Shown: positions 1 through 7,910, numbered from the stretch's first letter. The stretch is DNA of 30,279 bases from Scytonema sp. UIC 10036 (GCF_009725235.1 NZ_WJFC01000165.1:1-30279), one strand, 5' to 3'. The notes: a model not told the origin generated them from the letters alone. Numbers and translations: made by a program.

Positions 1-77
1 TTTGCCTTGTCACAGAAGAACGGGCTTTCATGGTTAAAGCACCACCACTTTACCCTTCAAAAATGGCGAAGGTATTG
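1..77. repeat. 77-bp dispersed repeat, copy 1
   Basis: This stretch matches the reverse complement of 27828-27904 at about 69 of 77 positions by hand alignment, without gaps. The best-conserved part runs from aagaacgggctttcat to the end, tggcgaaggtattg. It reads through no convincing protein frame and has no recognisable transposase. It is probably one member of a dispersed non-coding repeat or the end of a mobile element. Because it starts at base 1, the real element may extend beyond the window. Confidence 0.75.
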
Positions 78-232
78 CTCTTAACCTATTAATTGACTAA
101 AATTAACCCAATTAACACCTTAATGTAATCTTCCCTTATCTAATATATCTGTTAATTTTTTACATACTTGCAATATAACAAAAACTTTCAAAGCAATCAT
201 CTGTCATTAGCTTGGAAGTCGGAGGTCAATTG

Positions 233-1243
233 ATGGTGCCAACTCAAGTGCAGCAAATCTCTATTGTTATTGCTGCTACGCTCTTAGCATGGGGAGTCGA
301 AATTTCGGCGCACGCTGCACCGAAAAAACTCACAATCTATTCAGGGCGAGAAGAGAAAATTATGGCTCCCCTGATAGAAAAAGCTGAGAAAGATTTGGAA
401 ATGGATATTGAAGTGCGCTATGGGGACTCTACTGAATTAGCGATCGCTCTCATTGAAGAAGGTAAGAACAGCCCTGCTGATGTGTTTTACGCTCAAGATG
501 CTGGTTCTTTGGGAGCTGTAGCCAAGGAAGGGCGAACCTTATCACTTCCGGCTCAGATACTTAACAAAGTGGACAAACAATTCCGTTCTCCTGTAGGGGA
601 ATGGGTTGGTGTTTCTGGAAGAGCAAGGGTTATAGATTATAACACTAACCTCGTCAACAAGAACGAACTGCCTACAAGTGTCATGCAACTGACCAATCCA
701 AAGTGGCGAGGAAAAGTAGGCTGGTCACCTACAAACGGTTCTTTCCAATCATTTGTCACTGCCATGCGACTGATGCAGGGTGACCAAAAAACCTTGGAAT
801 GGTTGAAGGGAATGAAAGCTAATGGAGCCAAAGCTTATAGCGGTAACAGTGCTATTGTTGAAGCTTTGGGACGGGGGGAGATTGCTTTGGGGCTGGTTAA
901 CAACTATTACTTGTATAGGTTTACCAAAACAGATCCTAAATTTCCTGTTGCTATTCACCATACACGAGGTGATGCAGGAGCATTGATTAATGTGGCAGGT
1001 GTAGCAGTCCTCAATACAACCGATCAAAAAAGCGATGCCGAAAAGTTTGTCGCTTATATGCTGAGTCCTGAGGTACAAAAGTATCTGACTCAGGAATTTT
1101 ACGAGTATCCTCTAATGAAGAGTATACCAGTATCCAACAATCAAATACCACTCAAAGAGCTACAACCTCCCCAAATCGATTTGAGCAAATTATCCGATCT
1201 TAAGGGAACACTCTCGTTACTTCAAGAGGCTGGTGTGTTGTAA
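233..1243 (+). CDS. Ferric-iron ABC transporter substrate-binding protein (FutA/FbpA-like)
   Basis: Predicted periplasmic ferric-ion binding protein that delivers iron to the permease encoded next. I chose ATG 233 over the upstream TTG 212 because a strong ggagg sits 7 bases before it. Residues 1-28 form a signal peptide with a hydrophobic core and an AHA-A cleavage site; there is no lipobox Cys. The mature part opens with the family pattern LTIYSGREEKIMAPL, followed by DVFYAQDAGSLGAV. The tyrosine cluster NNYYLYRF in the second half fits the iron-ligand tyrosines of class C binding proteins, and the C-terminal AEKFVAYMLSPEVQKYL helix is also typical. Length (336 aa) is normal. The permease follows after 85 bp, so an operon is likely. 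Iron specificity is inferred from the family; a related metal or anion is less likely. Confidence 0.87.
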   Translation: MVPTQVQQISIVIAATLLAWGVEISAHAAPKKLTIYSGREEKIMAPLIEKAEKDLEMDIEVRYGDSTELAIALIEEGKNSPADVFYAQDAGSLGAVAKEGRTLSLPAQILNKVDKQFRSPVGEWVGVSGRARVIDYNTNLVNKNELPTSVMQLTNPKWRGKVGWSPTNGSFQSFVTAMRLMQGDQKTLEWLKGMKANGAKAYSGNSAIVEALGRGEIALGLVNNYYLYRFTKTDPKFPVAIHHTRGDAGALINVAGVAVLNTTDQKSDAEKFVAYMLSPEVQKYLTQEFYEYPLMKSIPVSNNQIPLKELQPPQIDLSKLSDLKGTLSLLQEAGVL

Positions 1244-1299
1244 ATGGCTAATGGCTAATGGCTAATGGCTAATGGCTAATAGCTAATGGTTAGTTGCTA
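1244..1299. repeat. Heptanucleotide tandem repeat (STRR-like)
   Basis: Directly after the stop codon of the binding-protein gene there are four exact atggcta units (1244-1271) and then four degenerate units (atagcta, atggtta, gttgcta, attgtta). Short 7-bp tandem repeats of this kind are characteristic of heterocystous cyanobacteria. It lies in the spacer between two cotranscribed-looking genes, so unit number would alter the intercistronic distance. Confidence 0.85.
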
Positions 1300-1328
1300 A
1301 TTGTTAGTGGTTCTTGACGGGTTACTAA

Positions 1329-2972
1329 GTGAGAGGTAAAAAAACTTATCGACCACCTTTGTTTCTTATGGGCGCAGCAGGATTGACGGCTGTGGCGATC
1401 GCACTACCTTTGACTTACTTAGTTATCAGAACCTCTGGTGTGGGTGCAGAGCAATTATTAACTTTGCTATTGCGCCCCCGTACTTTGACAGTGTTGCTGA
1501 ACAGTATTGGTGTAGCTGTGGCAAGCACTTTGTTTTCAATTGCGATCGCAGTTCCATTAGCGTTTTTGACAGTGCGGACAGATTTACCTTGGCGGCGATT
1601 TTGGCTGATTGCTACTACCTTACCCCTAGCGGTGCCTGATTATGTAGGTGGTTTTGCTCTGATTGCTGCTTTTGGTCCAAAGGGGAGTTTGTTACAACTT
1701 TGGTTGGAACCTCTAGGAGTGCAAGAGTTACCAGAAATCTACGGTTGGACTGGAGCTATTTTGGGGCTGACTTTATTTTCCTATCCGTATTTACTTCTGA
1801 GTATCCAAGCTGGATGGCAAGGCATTGACCCTACCATTGAAGAAGTGGCAAGAAGTTTGGGTTACAGCCAACGGGAAACTTTTTTTCGCATTATACTACC
1901 CATTCTTCGTCCTTCAATTATGGCTGGGGGATTGCTAGTAGCGCTCAATGCCTTGCAGGATTTTGGCACTACTTCAGTTATGCGTTTCGATACGTTTACA
2001 CGTATGATTTTTGTGCAATACAGATATACATTCGATCGCAATCAAGCAGCAGCGCTAGCTTTAATATTAGTCAGTTTAGTGTTATCGCTATTGTGGTTGG
2101 AATATAAATGCCGCTCGCAAGCTACCTATTACAGCCGTTCTGACAAATCTTATCGTCCACCAAAATTGGTTCGTCTTGGTGTTTGGAAAGTTCCTGCAAT
2201 TTTATTTTGCTTCATTGTAGCTAGCCTTGGTATACTGTTACCAATAACTGTACCTGTTTTCTGGTTGCTAAGAGGTTTAACAAGCACAGGGGTAGATGAT
2301 ATTATTTCTTTACCAAAACTGATGCAATTAGCTTGGCATTCAATGGTAGCAGCAGGATTGGCAGCGATAGTAGCTACGCTCTTCGCCCTACCAGTGGCAA
2401 TTCTCTCAGTACGGTTTCCCAGTCGCATCAGTAGCGCTATTGAGCGTTGTAGTTACATTGGCTTTGGCTTACCTGGAATTGTGGTGGCTCTGTCACTGGT
2501 ATTTTGGGGGGCAAATTACTTACCATGGTTGTATCAAACGTTGCCAATGTTGGTATTTGCTTATTTAGTCTTATTTGTTTCTCAATCTATAGGGACTGTG
2601 AGAAGTTCATTGCTTCAGGTACACCCTCAAATAGAAGAATCAGCGCGAAGTTTAGGTAGATCTTCTTGGCAGACTTTAACAGAAGTTACATTACCGCTTG
2701 TGTGTCCGGGGATCTTGGGTGGAGCTGCTTTGGTATTTCTGACAGCAATAAAGGAGTTGCCTGCAACATTGCTTTTGGCTCCAATTGGCTTTAATACTTT
2801 AGCTACGCATATTTGGAAAGCAACCGAGAGTGTTTCTTACAGTGATGCTGCATCTGGTGCATTAGTTATGCTGGTCATTTCAATGAGTTGTACGTTATTG
2901 GTGCTATCTCAGAGCCGTTACAAAACACTTACCCTAGAAGCACGTCGTAGTTTACAACGGGAGGCTGATTGA
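1329..2972 (+). CDS. Iron ABC transporter permease, fused two-domain type (FutB-like)
   Basis: Inner-membrane permease of the ferric-iron ABC transporter. Its 547 residues hold two binding-protein-dependent transport permease domains in one chain, as in FutB/FbpB. Each half carries an EAA loop for contact with the ATPase: EEVARSLGYSQRETFFRIIL near residue 175 and EESARSLGRSSWQTLTEVTL near residue 435. About twelve hydrophobic segments are visible. The start is uncertain: GTG 1329 opens the frame without a good ribosome binding site, and ATG 1368 (residue 14) also lacks one. The gene sits 85 bp after the binding protein in the same direction. The nucleotide-binding subunit is not in the window and must be encoded elsewhere. 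Confidence 0.87.
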   Translation: MRGKKTYRPPLFLMGAAGLTAVAIALPLTYLVIRTSGVGAEQLLTLLLRPRTLTVLLNSIGVAVASTLFSIAIAVPLAFLTVRTDLPWRRFWLIATTLPLAVPDYVGGFALIAAFGPKGSLLQLWLEPLGVQELPEIYGWTGAILGLTLFSYPYLLLSIQAGWQGIDPTIEEVARSLGYSQRETFFRIILPILRPSIMAGGLLVALNALQDFGTTSVMRFDTFTRMIFVQYRYTFDRNQAAALALILVSLVLSLLWLEYKCRSQATYYSRSDKSYRPPKLVRLGVWKVPAILFCFIVASLGILLPITVPVFWLLRGLTSTGVDDIISLPKLMQLAWHSMVAAGLAAIVATLFALPVAILSVRFPSRISSAIERCSYIGFGLPGIVVALSLVFWGANYLPWLYQTLPMLVFAYLVLFVSQSIGTVRSSLLQVHPQIEESARSLGRSSWQTLTEVTLPLVCPGILGGAALVFLTAIKELPATLLLAPIGFNTLATHIWKATESVSYSDAASGALVMLVISMSCTLLVLSQSRYKTLTLEARRSLQREAD

Positions 2973-2986
2973 TAATACTCAAATTT

Positions 2987-3044
2987 TACCCCACCCGCCT
3001 GACGGCACCCTCCCCTTGCCAAGGGGAGGGTTGGGGAGGGGTGA
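2987..3044. repeat. Dispersed palindromic repeat with G/C-rich hairpin
   Basis: Positions 3008-3030 form a perfect 10-bp stem, ccctcccctt-gcc-aaggggaggg. The flanks (ttaccccaccc before, ttggggaggggtga after) match the family found at 20224-20336 and 25489-25735. It could stop transcription between the converging permease and STAND genes, but there is no tight T-run as in a standard intrinsic terminator, so I call it a repeat first. Confidence 0.8.
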
Positions 3045-3101
3045 TTTTTATTATAATTGTTCAACCGAACATGATATTACCACGCTCATCAGTGGACTGC
3101 A

Positions 3102-5459
3102 TTACTCACCTCTAATATTCTGAAGTAAGGTTCTCATTTCCGTTGCTTCCGGTATCATTTTCAAACTCTCAAAACTAAGAGCGGCTTTTTCAGCCCAGGT
3201 GCGAGTTTCTTCTAAATTTCCTTGTTGCTGTGACAAGTAAGCAAAGGAACGCTGGTGAAAAGCTATCGAATGCTTATCTTTGTTATGCTCTGCTACAGGG
3301 AAACCCTGCTTCAAGATTTGTTGAGCGACTTCTAAATTTCCTTCCTCAATTGCTAAATCGGCTAGCCAGTTTTGAATGGCAATCTCCGCCCGTTGCCATT
3401 CTATATTCTTTGCTTGTTTCAGTGCTTGTTGGTAAAGTTTCTTGGCTTGAACATAATCCTCATTTAGGAAGAAAATCTTAGCTTGATAATAAAGGGTTTG
3501 AATGTGCTGGCGCTGACGTTCTAAATCGTCTATTCCAGACTGTTTCAGCATATTTTGCTTGATTTTCATCCAATCATATGCTTCGTCAAATTTGTTTTGA
3601 TGGATGGAGAGAACAACCATCCTAGCTGCTAATTCCACTTGGAAGGTGATATCTTGATGGTTCCGTAACTCCCAAGCAAGTTGTAAAAGTGTGCTTGCTT
3701 CTTCCAAACATTTTGGCTGTCTTGTTAAAGTGAGCGTCCAACCTTTGTCGTACAAGATTTCCGCTAATGTCGATCGCTCGCCCCGTTCTTCTGCGGCTTC
3801 AAGCAACCAATCCGTCCACACTAAGCGGTCATCCCAATATCCTCGCACGTGAGTATATCCTTTAATTTGTCGCCAAAAACTGAGGAGGTCGTCATATTTT
3901 CTCTTTTCCCTGCACCATTTCATCACATCTTGGAGGTTTTCCCATTCCAGATCTAAATGACTATATTCGGGATACCATTTTTTTTCATCAATATTGCCGT
4001 ATTCCTGAGAGAATTTTAAATACCACTTCACCCACTGCGATCGCACGGGCTGTTCAAATTCAGGATTGGCTGTGAGTTCGGCAGCCGCATACTCGCGAGT
4101 CAAAGGGTGTAAGCTATAACGTGCGTCCTGCTGACGAACTAGCGAAAGTTGTTGAAGTTTGGCTAATCCTTCATCAGTATGAATCGAGTCCTCCATAGCA
4201 ATTGCCGCAATGGTTTCTCTCTCAACTGGTTTGGAGAATAGCGATAGTGTCATGAGTATTCGGTGAGACGGTTTTCCTCGCAAAGGTTCCACAGAAGTCT
4301 TGAAACAAAAGCGAGCAACATCACCATCTGCGCTTTTTAATTTTGTCAGCACGTAATCTAGCGTATATTTTGCTGCTAACTGACCAACAGTATAAACGAT
4401 TGCTGCCGGGATGCCATGGGTGTTTTCATACAGTAATTGAGTTTCCTCTGGCTTTAGTTTTATCCCTTTTTCTTTTGCTTGGTATGCGATTAAGTCTAAA
4501 GCTTCTTCTTTTTCTAGAGAGTTCAAACGGATTGGAACAAACAGAGCTTGCTCGCGTGTAGTTAGAATAACTTTAACTGTACGTGGCAAGTCGTACACAA
4601 AGCTTAATAATTCCTGTTTGTCTTCGATAGTTTCCAAGTTGTCCACAATCAGCAAAGTTCGTTGCTGCTTTAAGCTATCTCGAATCAAGTCGAGTTGATC
4701 CTCTGGAGATCTATAGCTAATTTCAGGACGTTCTAGGGTATGAGCGATCGTTCGATATATATCTCGTAAATTACGTTCGCGTTTGAGACGAGGTAAAATA
4801 CGTAAAGCTTTCAAATACTGCTGTTTAGCTGATGTAAAAATAATTGCCTCAAAAGTCGGTATAGTTGTTCCTTCAAAAGTCCGCACTTCTGAACCGAGAG
4901 TACTAGCCTTGAGGCAAAGATGAGCAGTTTCCAAGACAAGTGTTGTCTTTCCCACACCACCAACACCATCAACACTAATCAAATGAGCCGGATGCTCGAA
5001 GGAAAGTAGTTCTAACAAGCGAGTCAACTCTTGACGGCGACCAATAAAATTAGTACACTCTCGATTGGGTAAATTTTCGTGGATAGACGATGAGGTGGTT
5101 TCGATTTCTGTAATGCGATCAACTGTCACTATAGAAGGAACTACAGTTACAAATTGTGAATCTTGAGGAGTTTCTGTAAAAGCAGTTGACTCTGAAGACG
5201 GTTGTGTTACACCATGTTGTAATTGCTCGGCGAGAAAAATTCGGAGTCGATTCTCCTTACCGCGACTGCTACCACTCACTTTAAACTTGTTGTACACTTG
5301 TCCCATCCGCTTCAAGCAAGCGCCTTCAGATGTATTTAACTTCTTAGCGATATCGTGATAATTCAGTTTCTCGCCGTAGCGAAGCAGAAAAACCTCCTCC
5401 TGCTCTTTAGAGAGTTCGTAGTTACGAGCCATTTGCGCCAGAAAGTCGCGTGGGAACAT
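3102..5459 (-). CDS. STAND NTPase: sigma70-region-4-like HTH, NB-ARC, TPR
   Basis: Large cytoplasmic signal-transduction ATPase (785 aa). Residues 1-80 resemble a sigma-70 region 4 helix-turn-helix (LNYHDIAKKLNTSEGACLKRM). Residues 100-135 are a Ser/Thr-rich linker. The NB-ARC core has Walker A GVGGVGKTT (165-173), Walker B LLIVDNLE (269-276), a sensor VILTTRE (297-303), GIPAA in the GLPL position (349-353) and LHPLTREY in the MHD position (450-457). From about residue 550 the chain is helical and TPR-like, probably the sensor. ATG 5459 has a strong AGGAGG about 8 bases upstream. Such proteins are common in cyanobacteria; some STAND ATPases act in phage defence or regulated cell death, but none of that is shown here. 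No effector enzyme domain is visible, so the N-terminal HTH may recruit a partner. Confidence 0.88.
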   Translation of the reverse strand: MFPRDFLAQMARNYELSKEQEEVFLLRYGEKLNYHDIAKKLNTSEGACLKRMGQVYNKFKVSGSSRGKENRLRIFLAEQLQHGVTQPSSESTAFTETPQDSQFVTVVPSIVTVDRITEIETTSSSIHENLPNRECTNFIGRRQELTRLLELLSFEHPAHLISVDGVGGVGKTTLVLETAHLCLKASTLGSEVRTFEGTTIPTFEAIIFTSAKQQYLKALRILPRLKRERNLRDIYRTIAHTLERPEISYRSPEDQLDLIRDSLKQQRTLLIVDNLETIEDKQELLSFVYDLPRTVKVILTTREQALFVPIRLNSLEKEEALDLIAYQAKEKGIKLKPEETQLLYENTHGIPAAIVYTVGQLAAKYTLDYVLTKLKSADGDVARFCFKTSVEPLRGKPSHRILMTLSLFSKPVERETIAAIAMEDSIHTDEGLAKLQQLSLVRQQDARYSLHPLTREYAAAELTANPEFEQPVRSQWVKWYLKFSQEYGNIDEKKWYPEYSHLDLEWENLQDVMKWCREKRKYDDLLSFWRQIKGYTHVRGYWDDRLVWTDWLLEAAEERGERSTLAEILYDKGWTLTLTRQPKCLEEASTLLQLAWELRNHQDITFQVELAARMVVLSIHQNKFDEAYDWMKIKQNMLKQSGIDDLERQRQHIQTLYYQAKIFFLNEDYVQAKKLYQQALKQAKNIEWQRAEIAIQNWLADLAIEEGNLEVAQQILKQGFPVAEHNKDKHSIAFHQRSFAYLSQQQGNLEETRTWAEKAALSFESLKMIPEATEMRTLLQNIRGE

Positions 5460-5479
5460 CCGCCTTTCCTCCTATCCAT

Positions 5480-5557
5480 CCGTATACTTCAGTTTACATA
5501 GTATTTCGGAGTTTTCTGGAGTAATACAGAGGCTAATTTAGAAATCTTATAATTCAG
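5480..5557. repeat. 78-bp direct repeat, left copy (TA island boundary)
   Basis: Aligns without gaps to 6929-7006 at roughly 58 of 78 bases. Shared blocks include gagtaataca and tttacata/gttacata. It lies in the divergent spacer upstream of the STAND gene (minus) and of the YefM-like antitoxin (plus), so it may contain promoter or operator elements. The matching copy lies past the far end of the TA island. Confidence 0.65.
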
Positions 5558-5606
5558 AGCCAATAGACTATAATCTGAAATCGAGTAGGCAAAAGCACTT
5601 AAAGTT

Positions 5607-5831
5607 ATGCATACAGTTTATCGTTTAAATACCAGTGAATTAGACCAAAGTTTTATCAACGCATTGAAAGCGACTTATTATGAGAAAGAGATTGAGATTG
5701 TTGTATACGAAGTTGATGAAAGTGCTTACTTGATGGCTTCACCAGCTAATAGAAAAAGATTGTTACGTGCGATAGAAAACGTTAAGAATGGATCTAATTT
5801 GATTCAGGTTGATGTAGAAAATATCGAATGA
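5607..5831 (+). CDS. YefM/Axe-like antitoxin
   Basis: A 74-residue protein starting MHTVYRLNTSELDQSFI and ending in an acidic tail (NLIQVDVENIE). This fits cyanobacterial antitoxins paired with YoeB/Txe ribosome-dependent mRNA interferases: an N-terminal DNA-binding and dimerisation part and a C-terminal toxin-binding tail. Its stop codon overlaps the ATG of the next frame (ATGA, 5828-5831), the typical coupling of a TA operon. That next frame encodes only the first part of a YoeB-like toxin, so this antitoxin seems to have lost its cognate partner. Family assignment rests on recalled similarity and on context. Confidence 0.7.
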   Translation: MHTVYRLNTSELDQSFINALKATYYEKEIEIVVYEVDESAYLMASPANRKRLLRAIENVKNGSNLIQVDVENIE

Positions 5832-5947
5832 ATAGAAGAGTAGTATTTGAACCGAGTGCATTTGAAGATTTTAGTGAGTGGTCTAAGTTAGGGAAGATAT
5901 ATGGTGTGGTATTATTTGTTTTCTGTCGCCTATGCCACTTAGGTTAG
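5828..5947 (+). pseudogene. Truncated YoeB/Txe-family toxin remnant
   Basis: The frame begins inside the antitoxin stop codon and reads MNRRVVFEPSAFEDFSEWSK, which matches the start of YoeB/Txe toxins (a basic strand, then an AFEDY-type helix with a conserved Trp). After about residue 24 similarity ends, and the frame runs through an unrelated hydrophobic tail to a stop at 5945-5947. The catalytic C-terminal half (the region with Glu46, Arg65 and His83 in E. coli YoeB) is absent. This is a 39-codon remnant of a normally 85-90 residue toxin. The breakpoint lies just before the hicA region. Confidence 0.7.
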
Positions 5948-6021
5948 AGTATCACTTGCTTAGCAATATTTGGGTTAGTGGGTTGGGCGATCGCTCTAGT
6001 TGCTTTGTTATATTCAGTAAT

Positions 6022-6243
6022 ATGCCCAAAAAAGTAAGAGAATTGAAACAGATGTTGCAGAAAGCAGGATTTACACTGTTGCCTAAACGGGGGAAAGGGA
6101 GTCATTCCTACTGGAGTCATCCACTTTTGCCAAATCCTATAGTTCTTTCTGGCAAAGATGGCAAAGATGCAAAACTTTACCAGGAAAAAGACGTAATAAC
6201 AGCATTAGAAGAACTAGAGCAGTTAGAGCAAGGGAATGGATAA
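6022..6243 (+). CDS. hicA: HicA-family mRNA interferase toxin
   Basis: A 73-residue protein from the internal ATG 6022 (MPKKVRELKQMLQKAGF). The same frame opens at 5932, but its first 30 residues look unlike the family and I leave them out. The dsRBD-like HicA fold is recognisable by KVRELKQMLQKAGFTLLPKRGKGSH, with the catalytic His in the GSH motif, followed by a short strand and a C-terminal helix. HicA toxins cleave mRNA and are neutralised by HicB. hicB follows 2 bp after the stop. No strong ribosome binding site precedes ATG 6022, so the start is moderately certain. Confidence 0.85.
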   Translation: MPKKVRELKQMLQKAGFTLLPKRGKGSHSYWSHPLLPNPIVLSGKDGKDAKLYQEKDVITALEELEQLEQGNG

Positions 6244-6245
6244 TA

Positions 6246-6452
6246 ATGAAATATAGCATTTTGATTCAGTGGTCTGAGGAAGATCTGGCATATGTTGCTA
6301 GTTTGCCGGAATGGGGGAAATACGCTCGGACACACGGGGAAACTTATGAAGAAGCACTTGAGAACGCTAAGGAAATTTTAGAAGATTTAGTGTACGCCTA
6401 TGAGCAAATCGGTAAGCCTTTACCAGAGCCTTCTACACTACAGATAGCGTAA
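6246..6452 (+). CDS. hicB: HicB-family antitoxin
   Basis: A 68-residue partial-RNase-H-fold antitoxin. It shows the standard HicB pattern: MKYSILIQWSEEDLAYVASLPE, then the GETYEEALENAKE helix and a C-terminal GKPLPEPS segment. It starts 2 bp after hicA, so the two are cotranscribed and probably translationally coupled. There is no added DNA-binding domain (RHH or XRE) at the C terminus, so it may be a poor direct repressor of its own operon. The module looks intact, unlike the YefM/YoeB pair just upstream. Confidence 0.87.
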   Translation: MKYSILIQWSEEDLAYVASLPEWGKYARTHGETYEEALENAKEILEDLVYAYEQIGKPLPEPSTLQIA

Positions 6453-6511
6453 ATTTATAGCTCTTTCAGTTATTTATTCCCCTAGCCAGTCCATATACAA
6501 ACGAATTCGAC

Positions 6512-6808
6512 TCATGACTGTCTGCTAGCTCTATGTAATGACTCTATCCGGTCAGCTTCTACTTCTTCTTCAGCAACATCATTATCAATTTCTTCTCGAT
6601 TTATATGATAGTACGTTAATGCCGCATAAACTTGTGCAATGCTTAAATGCCCAATCCGTGCAGCAATCTCTTCTGCTCTCAAGCCTTGTTTATACCAGAT
6701 AGCAATTCGCCGCACTGTGACACCAGTTTCAGCAATAATCGGACAGCCCCCATGAATTCCAGGGTGAAGGGTAATGAGAGTACCAATATCAGTAATAGTA
6801 GTTGACAT
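6512..6808 (-). CDS. DUF433 protein, orphan VapB-like antitoxin candidate
   Basis: A 98-residue protein with a DUF433 helix-turn-helix: LITLHPGIHGGCPIIAETGV, then VRRIAIWYKQGLRAEEIAAR and the IAQVYAALTYYH helix. The acidic C-terminal tail (DNDVAEEEVEADR) fits a toxin-binding region. DUF433 genes in cyanobacteria are usually followed by a PIN-like (DUF5615) nuclease gene. Here only about 60 bp separates its stop codon from that of the converging hicB, so no partner is present. Most likely it is an orphan antitoxin or a repurposed regulator. Confidence 0.8.
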   Translation of the reverse strand: MSTTITDIGTLITLHPGIHGGCPIIAETGVTVRRIAIWYKQGLRAEEIAARIGHLSIAQVYAALTYYHINREEIDNDVAEEEVEADRIESLHRASRQS

Positions 6809-6848
6809 AGTTGATTATAAGCGTTGCCTTGTTATCTATCTTAGTGGA

Positions 6849-6925
6849 AGATGAGAAATCACGGCTACACAAACAGAGTCCGCGCCGACGGACTAGTTCT
6901 TAGCCCGGTTGTCAGGCTTTAGTTT
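6849..6925. repeat. Dispersed cyanobacterial hairpin repeat
   Basis: The sequence gaaatcacggctacacaaac followed by the hairpin agtccg-cgccga-cggact (6877-6894) and a second imperfect hairpin (agcc...aggct) resembles a repeat I know from many Nostocales intergenic regions. It forms no coding frame. It may be a small non-autonomous element. Confidence 0.55.
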
Positions 6926-6928
6926 ATC

Positions 6929-7006
6929 CCTTATACACTAGGTTACATACTAATTCTGAGTTTTTCAGAGTAATACAAAGGTATATTTGGAATTCTTAAC
7001 ACTCAG
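6929..7006. repeat. 78-bp direct repeat, right copy (TA island boundary)
   Basis: Same orientation as 5480-5557 and about 74% identical by hand count, with no gaps. Together the two copies bracket the YefM/YoeB remnant, HicAB and DUF433 genes. This copy lies upstream of the secreted protein at 7146. Confidence 0.65.
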
Positions 7007-7145
7007 GTAGTTGCCGAAACAAATATTTTGGTGTAACTTCTTAAATGTAAAGTTTCAGAGGTTATCAATTTATCAGAGTTTTTCTGCCTCTGAATTAAAT
7101 TGACAGTAACAGCAACGGCGATCGGTTCCAACTTTTGGAGAACAC

Positions 7146-7679
7146 ATGAAAAGATTGTTGTTAATAGTACTAGGCTTTCTTACGTTTATTGTATGCACTG
7201 CACTGACCATGCAACTCTCTAAAGCAGCAACACCAATTCCAGGGTGGTCAGACTATACAACAGCCACAGCAGAAGCTTATTGTTTAGCGAAGCACCCTTA
7301 TCGGACGAACTATACAGGTACATTTACACCAGACGGCTTTGAAATTGCCACTGCTCCTGGACTCGTCGGCGCTGTTCGTCGGAATTTTGTGTATGACAGA
7401 GGCTCGACTACCTTGGATCGAGGAAATGAGCAAACTTGCTCCCAGGCTTGTGGAGAATTTGGAAAATTTTACCCTACCTCGAAAGGAAAATCACTAACAC
7501 AGAAGGTAGGTGAAAGAACATTCGCAAGTGGTATAGGAGACATTGCTTCATTGGCTGTCCAAGACAAGGATTTTTATTTAGACAAGACAATAATTGCAGG
7601 CATATGGGCGAGATCGAGTACCTTTCAGGAAGAGGATGTTGCTCAAGCGGATTTCTGTTGTTGCCAAGCTACTAACTAA
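7146..7679 (+). CDS. Secreted cysteine-rich hypothetical protein
   Basis: I do not recognise this 177-residue protein. Residues 1-28 form a clear signal peptide (MKRLLLIVLGFLTFIVCTAL..., cleaved near SKA-A), so it is exported. The mature part has Cys in LAKHPY context (AYCLAK), in EQTCSQACGEFG and in a C-terminal FCCCQATN, six or more in all, which suggests disulphide bonding or metal binding outside the cytoplasm. A ggaga ribosome binding site lies 5-6 bases before ATG 7146. The gene stands alone with long spacers on both sides. The CCC cluster 4-6 residues from the end is unusual. Confidence 0.7.
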   Translation: MKRLLLIVLGFLTFIVCTALTMQLSKAATPIPGWSDYTTATAEAYCLAKHPYRTNYTGTFTPDGFEIATAPGLVGAVRRNFVYDRGSTTLDRGNEQTCSQACGEFGKFYPTSKGKSLTQKVGERTFASGIGDIASLAVQDKDFYLDKTIIAGIWARSSTFQEEDVAQADFCCCQATN

Positions 7680-7686
7680 CTGTACA

Positions 7687-7714
7687 ATTTTGGATTTTAG
7701 ATTTTGGATTTTGG
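7687..7714. repeat. Heptanucleotide tandem repeat attttgg
   Basis: Four 7-bp units (attttgg, attttag, attttgg, attttgg) just after the stop codon of the secreted-protein gene. It belongs to the same STRR class as 1244-1299 but uses a different unit. Confidence 0.8.
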
Positions 7715-7874
7715 ATTGAGTTAACCGTGCTCGAGCTTAATCTCAATCAACTAGCTGTCACATTCTTGTTTCACTTTAGTATCAGTTTGGTTTTATGCGA
7801 TCGCCCAAACAGTACCCTCTTGCATTGTTCTTAAAGAGACTTGCTCAAAAGGCGATCGTTTAAATCTACCAATT

Positions 7875-7910
7875 TATCTGCGTCCATCAGCGTGCATCTG
7901 CGGTTAATTA
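7875..7910. repeat. Short dispersed repeat with tctgcg units
   Basis: tatctgcgtccat is followed by cagcgtgcat and ctgcggttaatta, a set of related 10-11 bp units that I recognise from many cyanobacterial spacers. It lies about 55 bp before the AraC gene. Nothing else recognisable lies in the 286-bp spacer. Confidence 0.5.

Noticed and set aside
3008..3030. Perfect hairpin as an intrinsic terminator
   Set aside because: No immediate T-run, and the same hairpin with the same flanks recurs elsewhere as a dispersed repeat.
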